From Hyaloscypha bicolor E (taxonomy: Eukaryota > Ascomycota > Leotiomycetes > Helotiales > Hyaloscyphaceae), in the NCBI RefSeq assembly GCF_002865645.1, contig NW_020194517.1, forward strand, positions 1,302,001-1,366,000: a stretch of 64,000 bases of DNA. Direction: 5' to 3'. Made by a program: the position numbers and the translations under genes. The notes under the pieces are model-generated. The model searched no databases. It worked only from the letters and a program-made list of their open reading frames with translations, and was not told the origin of the DNA. Position 1 is the stretch's first letter. Each line of letters starts with the position of its first letter. This document shows positions 11,140 through 20,292 of this stretch, piece after piece.

Positions 11140-12661
11140 ATGCTACCTCCTGTCCCGGTCCTCAGCGACTATGGAATCTCTCCAGAATATGGATTCCTTC
11201 CGGCCGAGTTGCCTCTTGAGAGGCTCCCTGACCCATATTACAACAAGTGGGAAGCTATCGTGGCAAACCTTCAGGGCTTGGTCTTGAGCAAGCGCTTGCG
11301 AGGAGTCATTGAGAGACTTCCTATTCTCTCAACTGCTGGTTTGGAACACGACTCGGAATGGCGGAGAGCGTATTCATTGTTGTGCTTCATGGCTCATGGC
11401 TACATCTGGGCTGGAGACATCCCCTCAGAGGTTTGTTGATCTTTGGCTCGGACACAAGGCTCTGAGCTAACTCCACCCTCTCTAGCGCCTGCCAGCAGCC
11501 ATCACAATTCCGCTCATCCACGTCTCCACCTATCTTGAAGTTTTACCAGTCGCTACATACGCTGCTGTGTGCCTCTGGAACTTCAAGCCCTTATTTGCAG
11601 ATGAGCACGTCGATAACCTCGAGAATCTAGCCACCCTCACGACGTTTACCGGCTCCATCGACGAGTCATGGTTCTACCTCGTTTCGGTTGCCATCGAGGC
11701 ACGAGGAGGCCCGATACTTCCTCTCATGCTCACTGCTATTGAGGCGGCCAGAGTCAACGACAGTCGCACCGTGGCAGCTTGTCTCAGAGCGTTTGCCGAA
11801 AGACTCGATGATCTGGGCACTCTCCTTCAACGCATGCATGAAAGCTGCGACCCACAAGTTTTCTACAACCGCATCCGTCCCTTCCTCGCAGGAAGCAAGA
11901 ACATGGCAGAGGCAGGATTGCCCAATGGTGTGATCTACGAGGATGGTACGGGCAAGGAGAAATACAGACAATACAGTGGTGGCAGCAATGCACAAAGTTC
12001 CCTCATCCAATTCTTCGACATCATTCTTGGCATCGAGCATCGTCCAACTGGTGAAAAGAAGGACCCTGCTTCCGAGAGCGAGAAAGAGGGCACCGGACCT
12101 CCGCTCAAGCATAATTTCCTGCTAGAGATGCGAAAATATATGCCTGGACCGCACCGCCGTTTCCTCGAGGATGTCACCAAGGTCGCGAATCTCCGCGATT
12201 ATGTGGAAGCACATAGCAATAACCGCGAATTGACTGTGGCTTACGACGCCTGTCTCGCAATGCTTCGAGCATTCCGCGACAAGCACATCAATATCGTCTC
12301 TCGCTACATCATCATCAAATCCCGCGAGTCACGCTCTTTGTCTCGCTCCAAGAGCCCCGTTGCAGAGCGCCGCAAGATGGATATCGCTACCGCCTCTCGT
12401 CAAGACAAGAATGATTCTTCTAACAAGAAGAAGTTGAAGGGAACGGGCGGTACGGCCTTGATTCCATTCTTGAAGCAGGCACGTGATGAGACTGGAGAGC
12501 CGGCTATTGATTCCTGGGCTAGACGTGTGATGAATAGGGATTTCAGCACGAGAGGCCAGGGTGATTTCTTCCTTGGCAAGGAGGAGGCGACGGATGGCGA
12601 GTGTGGATTAGCGGGAACTTGGAGTATTGATGAGAATGTTGGGGGTATTTGTCACTACTAA
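11140..12661 (+). CDS. BNA2: Indoleamine 2,3-dioxygenase (tryptophan to N-formylkynurenine)
   Basis: This haem enzyme opens the indole ring of tryptophan, the first step of the kynurenine route to NAD. Exons 11140-11430 and 11486-12661 join in phase 0 (donor GTTTGT, acceptor CCTCTCTAG), giving 488 residues. Family signatures include the N-terminal YGISPEYGFLP, the central SIDESWFYLVSVAIEARGG, MPGPHRRFLEDV, and RAFRDKHINIVSRYII, whose His (about residue 364) is the proximal haem ligand by family alignment. Near the C-terminus KGTGGTALIPFLKQARDET is diagnostic. An Arg/Ser-rich insert (SRSKSPVAERR) precedes that motif, as in many fungal IDOs. Fungi often hold several IDO paralogues, so the NAD-pathway role is probable rather than proven. 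Confidence 0.93.
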
Positions 12662-13002
12662 GCATTGGCTGGAGCAGATATGGCACTCTTGCGAAAGGTA
12701 GAGAACCATTCAGCATATTCAGTGATATGAATGTAGGTTTTTGGATGATTAACTGGTAGTTTTGGAACTACGCAGCATGATGATGCGGTATGAGGCGTGA
12801 GCGAATGAATTACGAGAACTCTTCTCCCTCCTTGCAAATGTTAACCTTCGCTACTTTTGATTACATTGTGTGATCCAAGGTTGCCTATATTATTAGCTTT
12901 TGGGGAATTCAGCGCAGGAGATCCACCCATAAATGCTTTCTGCAAATCCATGCCGATATCGACGCCCGCTTTCAAATCCACCACCACCACCACCCATCTC
13001 AA
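12662..13002. other. Convergent intergenic region IDO / LRA1
   Basis: This 341-bp gap between two 3' ends contains a short CCACCA microsatellite near 12980. No gene is seen. Confidence 0.5.
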
Positions 13003-13979
13003 TCATTGCAGATTAACAAACAACCCCCCATCGACCAACAGTTGCGCTCCATTAACATACCCACTCAAGTCCCTACACGCCAGGAAAACCGCCGGCCCCG
13101 CCATGTCGCTCGGCTCCCCGGTTCTCCCTAGCGGTATGCGTCCCTCCATATACCTCTTCTTCTCCTCATCCGCCAGATCCTCTTCATTGAGCTGCGTCCT
13201 TATCGTCCCCGGCAACAACGCATTACACCTGATCTTGTACTTCCCCAGCGCTACCGCCATCGACTGCATTAGGGAGAGGACACCGGCTTTGGTGGGCGTG
13301 TAGTGCGTTTGCTGCCCGCCGCCGACGAGCGCGCTGATGCTGGAGATGGCGATTATGCTGCCCCCGCGGCCCTGTAGGGCCATTTGGCGCGCGGCAGCTT
13401 GGCAGCTGTAGAAGGCGCCGTCGAGGTTTATGCGCACGGTTGAGGCGAAGAGGTCGTGGTCGAGACTGTAAATACACCTTCCATCAGCACTCAGTTCGTT
13501 TACACCATTCCCAAATTTGCGTTTCTTCATCTCTCTCTCTCTTCCTATTCTCGCCCTGCAAAATTAAGAAAAAAAGGAAAAGGGGGGAGGGGGGGATGCA
13601 TAGGGAGAAGAGTAGAACAGGGGATGAGAGAAACGTACTCCAGAAACTCAGCAAACTGGCAAACCCCCGCATTGCTAACGAAAACGTCCAATCCGCCAAA
13701 CTCCCTCACCGCGCGCTCCACCAGCTCCTTCCCCGTCTCCGGCTTACTCACATCGCCTGCTACCTCAATCAACCTGCCTGCCTCTGGTTCATCCCGTTTT
13801 ATCTCGGCAGCGAGAGATATAAGGGAGGCGACGTGGTGCGCGTCAGAGGGCAGGTTGAGGTGGTTGATGGCGACGTTGCAGCCCTGCCGCAGGAACTCGA
13901 GGGCGATTGCGCGGCCGATTCCTGTGGTGCCGCCGGTTATGGCGGCGGTGAGGCCGGTGAGGAGGGAATGGGGTGGCAT
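13003..13979 (-). CDS. LRA1: L-rhamnose 1-dehydrogenase, SDR family
   Basis: A short-chain dehydrogenase oxidising L-rhamnose to L-rhamnono-lactone, step 1 of non-phosphorylating fungal rhamnose catabolism. Exons 13979-13639 and 13465-13003 join as GA|T (donor GTACGT, acceptor TTTACAG) and give 267 residues. Visible are the cofactor loop TGGTTGIG (15-22), the NAG motif, Asn127, Ser156, Tyr169 and Lys173 of the SDR tetrad, and the specific stretches THYTPTKAGVLSLMQS, EEDLADEEKKRYMEGRIPLG and the terminus NGAQLLVDGGLFVNLQ. These match the yeast L-rhamnose dehydrogenase as I recall it, far closer than generic acyl-carrier reductases. The intron is 173 bp, long for this window. The LRA3 homologue lies upstream on the same strand, which supports the substrate. 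Confidence 0.88.
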
Positions 13980-14938
13980 TGGGGGTGTTGTGGGTTTGAT
14001 TTTTTGTGACGATGGGAGTGGGAAGTGAGGTTTGAGGGTTGAGGGGGGGAGGTAGAGGGGTGTTGTGATGTCACTCGGAACTCTCAGTTCGAATCAAGGT
14101 TGTGAAATATGAAGCTGAAGTGAAGAAATTGGGAATAAGGTAAGGTGGAGTAGAGATGCAAAGATAGTCAACAGACATCGCGTACTCTCCCCCCCTCTAA
14201 TTACTTGTAACCGTGGGTCCAGAGAGCACAGACATTCTACCATACAAAACACCCGCGTCAAGAGGGCCCACAATTACAAGTAATTAGGGGGGGGGAGTAA
14301 CAGTCGAGCTCGAGTCTCGAGTTGATTTCTCTGCGCAAAAACGAAGGTGTGACGTGGGGTGTCTCGGCACAACGCGATCAGCGAGGGGACCCCTGCTCGC
14401 TCCCCGCGATTCGGGGTTCTGGGTTAATGTGCACCGAGGCCAGGGGATGAGACTTCCTCCGTCGGGTGGAAGGAAGATTGAGAATTTCTGGAAGCGGACG
14501 GATGCAGGAAGCGCGAGGAGAGGGTGTAGGTGGCGGAGATCTCAGATATTGGTGGAACGTGATGGTATTTATAGAGAGGAGATGGGGTGTGAGGAGCGGA
14601 GAGGTGCTGGAAGGGGAAGAGCTTGAGGGAGTAGCGTGTGTTTGAAGTTGGCTGAGTTGACGATCGTATTTAAAAATCTTCTCGGAAAAGAATTTTCTCT
14701 GCTAGTGAACTAGAATTGGATGTCTCTCCTGCTATGACTTCTCAAAAAGGGGGCACTCGCTTCATGTTCGCTTAGGAAATAGAGGAGCGAGTGGGTTTAC
14801 GGCATGTATTATGAACTCCATCCAAATCCACCGGTAGCTAGGCACATAGGAGCATTCTATGGAGATGCTTTAAGAACGGAACGCAAGAGAAAACAAACCC
14901 CCCATATGTGCCAAATCCATTAGGCATGCCGAAATAGT
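13980..14938. other. Intergenic LRA1 / LRA3, LRA1 upstream region
   Basis: About 960 bp between LRA1 and the LRA3 stop codon. It holds the LRA1 promoter and a TA-flanked inverted-repeat element listed separately. A 90-residue open frame at 14354-14626 has no support. Confidence 0.5.
14183..14299. mobile_element. MITE-like 113-bp element with long terminal inverted repeats and TA duplication
   Basis: Sequence 14185-14297 has arms of about 35 bp: CTC, a C-run, then TAATTACTTGTAA and GTGGG on the left (14185-14220), and the near-exact reverse complement on the right (14264-14297). Both ends are flanked by TA (14183-14184 and 14298-14299), as expected for Tc1/mariner-type insertion. It has no coding capacity. 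It sits about 205-320 bp upstream of the LRA1 start codon. It could instead be a regulatory palindrome, but the TA flanks favour a miniature transposon. Confidence 0.6.
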
Positions 14939-16354
14939 CTATGAAGTTGTCAACTGCTTCACTCCATCCACAACACCATTAATGATTCCATTTTCCTCGG
15001 GCTTCTTCTGCTCGACAGCCCTACCCAAAGGCCTCTCTGGATTTGGGGTTAACAGGTATTGTGCAGGAATCAGTCTAGCTGCTGGGTTGACTGTCAATCC
15101 AAAACCTGGCTTGTCGAGTTGCGAGACATTGAGATAACCATTGACAGGGATCGGTTCGTCCAAAAAGAGATCTCCAAAGACTGGCAAGACACTCTTTCCG
15201 TCGGGAGAATTGGCTAGATACTCTTGGAAGGGGCAATTGGTCTGAGAGACGACGAAATGGTAACTGTAAGGTCCACTGGCGTGAGGAACAACCGGGATAT
15301 CGTACGCAGATGCCATCGCTGCAACCTTGAGGAGCTCCGTGAGGCCTCCCAACCACATGACATCTGGCTGAATGATATCGAGATTTCGACCCTCAATCAA
15401 CTTTCGGAAACCATATCTCGAGTACTCATGCTCTCCAGTTGTAAATTTGAGCTGAGGATGAGCGCGCTTGATTTGTGCAAAGCCGTCTGTGTCGTCGGGT
15501 GAAAGGCATTCCTCCCACCAGTTAATGTTGAGGTCCAGACAGGCGGTAGCAATCTCAATCGTATATGGAACGTTGAGACTCATATAACAATCCACCATAA
15601 TGGGAAAATCCGGACCCACACTTTCTCTGTGTTTCCGGAGAAATTCCACGTTCTTCTTGAGACCCTTGTGGCCTTCCTCGGGACAGTATGGCAGTGGAAC
15701 TTTTGCACCCCAGAACCCCATAGCTTTTGCAGCCGTTGGCTCTGGGCCAGTGCAGTAGAAGTCCAGCCTGTCCCTTGTGGCGCCTCCGATCATCTTGTAT
15801 ACTGGCTCATTTCTGATCTTGCCAAGCAAATCCCAAAGTGCCAAGTCGATGACCGAGATGACAGCAACTGGGAGTCCTTTTCGCCCGTAGAACATTGAGC
15901 CTCTGTACATTTGTTCAAAAAGGTGATTTGTGTCTCGAGGGTCGGCACCGATCAGGAATCGCTCGAAATGTTGGTGAACAAGCCAGCATGCAGGAGGGCC
16001 TTCGGAAAATTAGGGGCTGTGTAAATATTGCCAACGAAGTGCTCTTACCTCCAAATCCAGTTGCGAAACCAACGGTGCCATCAGAGCCTTCAATCTCAAC
16101 GCAGAAGGAGCCCAGAACATTGATGCCCCAACTTGTTCTTGAAGCCCGGTACTTCTCCCATCGCGACATTGGCGTCGATATAGGTGTGTCGATCAACCTG
16201 GAAGAATATCAGCACCAGTCTGTCAAGAGCAGACTCGGACGTACCAATGGCCTCCTTTGACATTGTGGTAATCCCCTCCAGATCCGACGCCGTCTACAAC
16301 AAACGTACGGATGGCCTTGATCGTGGGGAACCCACGAGCTGTAGTTGATGCCAT
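14939..16354 (-). CDS. LRA3: L-rhamnonate dehydratase, enolase superfamily
   Basis: This enzyme removes water from L-rhamnonate to give 2-keto-3-deoxy-L-rhamnonate, step 3 of the pathway. Exons 16354-16245, 16197-16049 and 15999-14939 give 439 residues; joins read GGHWLIDTP and GFGGPPACWLVHQHFERFL. Enolase-superfamily residues fall where expected for rhamnonate dehydratases: Asp223 (MVDCYMSLN), Glu249 (WWEECLSP), Glu276 (TTGEHEYSRYGF) as metal ligands, and His326 (VPHASGP). MYRGSMFYGRKGLPVAVISV and DPRDTNHLFEQ are also typical. Introns of 47 and 49 bp have standard signals. It points the same way as LRA1 and its start is about 1.1 kb from the divergent Zn2Cys6 gene, so that gap may serve both. 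Confidence 0.9.
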
Positions 16355-17435
16355 GATGCGAGCGGGGAGGGAAGATGTTCCAAGGAAGAGTGGAGGCAGG
16401 AAAGAGATATGAAAAAGGTGAAGTTAGGATTGCAAAGAGGCTATTCTAGAAATATGCTCCAAGGTATTTAACGGAGCGAGCGACGTCTGTTTCGCAGGCA
16501 AGAATGAAGCGAACGAAGGTGGAAGGAGCGACTCGGCGAAGCTCTGGTGGGGTCATTTTCGGTGCATGATGTTCCAGGACCGAGGCGGACAGACCTGGCG
16601 GGGGGGGGGGCAAATTTCAATGGAGCGCTGAGGAGGCAATTCAACATCGGAATTCATTGCTACGATTTTGCTGGGAAGTTTTCTCTCGTATCTTTGTCTT
16701 GTCTTTGTGCATCAAGTGTTGGGAAGTGAAGCGTGTGTAAGGCGAGGTTCGACAGTAACAGTACATATAGTACAGGCACGGAGCACAACCCCGCAATCCA
16801 CGTCAAAAGGATGGAGGCCCAGCAGGGAAGCTCCAGCGGGACTCGCAGCCGCTCCGGCACTTGCTTGAGCCACAACTTACAAGAAACTGTGAAATACGTG
16901 TAGCACAGAGTTATGTGCTTCACACCGTTCCCTCCGATGAGGCAGCGCGCTGTCCTATTTCCCGTCAGTCACAGGCCGGCCTCCGCCATCATGCACAACT
17001 CCACCTCCAACACCAACCAACTTGGAAGCCCTCCGCGCAAGGCGCATTGCCGTTTATTGGCGATCGATCTGTCACATGGCGGCCAGCGTGCACAACCACA
17101 ACCACATCCACATCCCCGGTCCCCAGTCGGGCTTCCGTCCTCGCCCTGGCCACCATTATTGGTGAATTGCTCCCTTCTTCACATCACCCGCAACCCTCGA
17201 TCCCTGCGGTGCAGGCCTGTCTGTGTCCGAGTCCGAGTCTGCAGACGAAGAGGAGAGGAAGAGGAAGAGGAAGGCAAGCCGCTCGGGCGTTTTCACTCGG
17301 TACTACCCTGGCGGCTCATTTTCTCCAGCTTTCCTCCCCACAAAACCTCGCTATTAAAACACCGAGCCCTCGTCCACAACTCCACCGAAAAAGAAACACA
17401 TTTGGCTTGGGACCTGCGCGTCGCGTCCACTTCCG
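16355..17435. promoter_or_regulatory. Divergent region between LRA3 and the Zn2Cys6 regulator
   Basis: About 1.08 kb shared by the two 5' ends. It contains an 11-G tract at 16600-16610 and CT/CA-rich leader sequence near 17000-17400. No gene with convincing codon structure is seen, although two frames stay open through 16861-17616. Confidence 0.4.
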
Positions 17436-20292
17436 ATGGATGTCAAACATTCGCCCGAAGCTTCCATGCGCTCGGGGGGGACCCAGCCCGACAGTGACGA
17501 CGAAAACGCCTACAGTGAGGACGACAGCGGCGGTGGAGAAAATGGCGAAAGGCCCCGCAAGAGACAGCGGCGGCCTATGTCTGTATCGTAAGCATTATGC
17601 CCTCCCCAACAGATAATGGGCTTCATTCTGGCTCTCCTTCACCAATCGCAGATCAAGGGGACGATGGCGATGCTGCGAATAATGATCAGGGACAGAATTG
17701 GCTAACCATTCGTCGAAGGTGTGAGCTCTGCAAGCAAAGAAAGGTACGCTCCTCGAAAATTGCGGCAAGTGTTGAGCTCGCACGTTCTAATCCCAGGCTC
17801 ATTGCAAATCCATACATTTCAAGATCGTGGTGTTCTCATGGTCCACCAACGGTTCTCCATGGCCGAAGTTGGGTTTCAGGCTGTGTTGGTCGAAGATGGG
17901 AACTCCGTTCTGCATCTGAGCCAATGCAGCCATCTCACAGGCATCACATTTTGTCCGATCACCATCTTCTTTTCACATTTAGGCGCTTCGAATTTTCAGC
18001 TTCACTGTACGTCCTCTAACTCTTCTAGGTAAAATGTGATAGAGGCCAGCCTTCCTGTGGTTGGTGCACCCGCAATGGCGCCATCTGCGAATATAAAGAG
18101 CGGAAGAAGCCCGGTCTGAGAGCTGGGTATGGTCGAGAATTGGAGCAGAGACTGGACAGGTTGGAGGACATACTTCGGTCTCATGCTCAAATACTCGAAT
18201 CCTCCTTTACAAACAACAGCAACAGCCTTCCCAGCGACCATGAGACCCCTCAAAGCGTTCCAGGGTATCGAGCAGCAGATCCTCGACATCGAAACCATAT
18301 TCCACATGCTGAGACTGCTCTTTTCCTTCAAAAGCCCGCCACTTTCAATGGCAATCAATCGATAGACTTTGGAAATCCAATGCCTCAGACTCCATCCATT
18401 TCTTCAATCCACGGCGACGTCTTCCAGCAGAGCATGCAACAACAAAACCATAACCACACGCAGCCAATGCAATCCGGACAAGCCCCTGAGTTCTACAGCA
18501 CGAATCAGCCTCCACTCGAATCGCCGAGTCTAAACATACAACAAAATCTACCTGAGTTCACTACAGATCACGCTCTTCCGCCATACGACCTGCTCTATGC
18601 TCTTGTAGACCTCTATTTCAAGTACGTCAACACTTGGTGCCCAATTCTGCACCGACGATCAACTCTCGACTCTCTGTTTGGCCCGTCGACACTCGATGAA
18701 GCAGACCGAATATTGCTGCACGCCATTGTAGCGACGACCTTGAGATTCTCGACGGATCAACGGTTGACAGAGGACAGGAGGCGACACTATCACGACATAT
18801 CAAAGCAGAAAGTTCTCCTGTATGGACTGGAGAACTCATCTGTTAAAGCTCTCCAAGCTTTGGTTATATTGGCCTTGGATCTCGTGGGAAGCAGTAATGG
18901 TCCTCCCGGATGGAATCTATTGGCTTTGATCACTCGATCTGTTGTTCAACTAGGACTTGCTGTTGAGACCACATCATTCTCCGTGTCCCCTATGTATCCC
19001 TCGATCTACACCCTTCGAACTATGGTTCTGCCCGAAGCCGATAACTTCATCGAAGAAGAATCTAGGAGACGCCTTTTCTGGATGGTATACCTCCTTGATC
19101 GGTATGCCACTATTGCCACCGCATTCGAGTTTGCTTTGGACGAAAAAGAAATCGATCGAACCTTGCCCTGCCGGGATGATCTTTGGAACAAAAACCAAAG
19201 CGTCCAGACAAGGTGGTTCCGTACAAGTGAGAGGACGGAGTACGATATAGACAAGCCAGAAAACCTGGGAGCGTTCTCCTATTACATCGAGATTCTAGGG
19301 ATATTGTCTCGAATTCACAAATTCCTGAAGAAGCCTGTGGACATCAGTGCCTTGTCTGACGTGGAACAATGGCAAGGGGAATACCGGGAGCTCGATAACA
19401 GGCTTACATCTTGGAAATTCGATCTTCCGGCAGATTATGGTAATATGGCAAAGCTTTTCCAGCCAGGAGGGAAAAGCACCATTAACTGTGGTTGGGTAAT
19501 GTTGCATGGTAAGCAACACGAATCCTTAATTTACGATGCAAAGTTAACATTTCTGTAGCCACGTATCATACCACCGTCATCAGACTCCACTCATCGGCTG
19601 CCTACCCCACAACTCGCTCACCTATCTTCACCCCATCTTACAGCGCGAGCCAACGGTGTCATGGCGCAGTTGAGAACATCGCTGCGCTTGGGGAGTTTGT
19701 TGTTTCCAACGGCATGCTCCCCAAACTCGGGCCTCCTTTTGCCTTCACTCTTTGGGTTGCAGCCAGACTCTTACTTGTTCATGGCTCAACAATCGAACAT
19801 AAACTGAGTCCTCAGATCCAGTTTTTCGTTGACACTCTGCGAGAGATGGGTCGGTACTGGCTTGTCGCTGAGCGATATACGGCCATCCTTCAGCGCGTTC
19901 TGGACGAGCACCGAGACTCGGAGCAATCAGCTGCTACTAATGGCGAGCGTGTTACTCCATCGTCTGTGAAGATCCTTGCGGATATGAGACGTTGTGCATA
20001 TGATCTTGACTTCTTGATATCGCGGCAGCCAAAACATGTTGGGATGGTTTCCCGAATGCCGAGCGTTACACCAGCCAGAACACCAGCGCCCAATGAGCTC
20101 GAATATCTGGATGTCTTCGACTTCTTCAACGTTCCCAGACTTCCCGTAGCTCCTGGATCAGACACGGGCCACGTCTCTGGAAACGGAGCCGACATGCATA
20201 TGGCTGAGATGATCAATGGGTCAAACGAGTTCAATATTACCAACTTCATGGTGGATGCCAGCTCGGATTGGCTTTTCAAAAACCAAAGTTGA
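17436..20292 (+). CDS. Zn2Cys6 transcription factor, candidate L-rhamnose pathway regulator
   Basis: Exons 17436-17587, 17719-17743, 18029-19508 and 19559-20292 give 796 residues. An acidic N-terminus leads to a nuclear-localisation-like PRKRQRRPMSVS, then the zinc cluster with Cys52, 55, 62, 69, 72 and 79 (CX2CX6CX6CX2CX6C), then GLRAGYGRELEQRLDRLEDI, a short dimerisation coiled coil. Residues about 270-560 match the fungal-specific regulatory domain (LYFKYVNTWCPILHRR, ILLHAIVATTLRFS, ALVILALDLVGSSNGPPGW). Exon 2 is only 25 nt and is required: it supplies CELCKQRK and restores phase, with branch site CTAAC at 17703 and acceptor CGAAG. Intron 2 is 285 bp. Divergence from LRA3 makes it a good candidate for a rhamnose-responsive activator like yeast Trc1; that is inference from position. 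Confidence 0.85.

Noticed and set aside
13003..13979. Generic 3-oxoacyl-ACP reductase call for the SDR
   Set aside because: The C-terminal stretches and the LRA3 neighbour point to L-rhamnose dehydrogenase specifically.
14060..14110. GTTCGAATC, like a tRNA B box
   Set aside because: No matching A box, acceptor stem or anticodon arm could be folded around it; the same holds for similar words near 42310 and 50180.
14354..14626. 90-aa frame in the LRA1-LRA3 gap
   Set aside because: No recognisable content and it lies in a promoter region.
16861..17616. 251-aa frame upstream of the Zn2Cys6 gene
   Set aside because: It overlaps the regulator's first exon in another frame, and the regulator's NLS and zinc cluster fix the true frame.
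13003..20292. A secondary-metabolite gene cluster here
   Set aside because: No polyketide synthase, peptide synthetase, terpene cyclase or transporter; the enzymes are sugar-catabolic.
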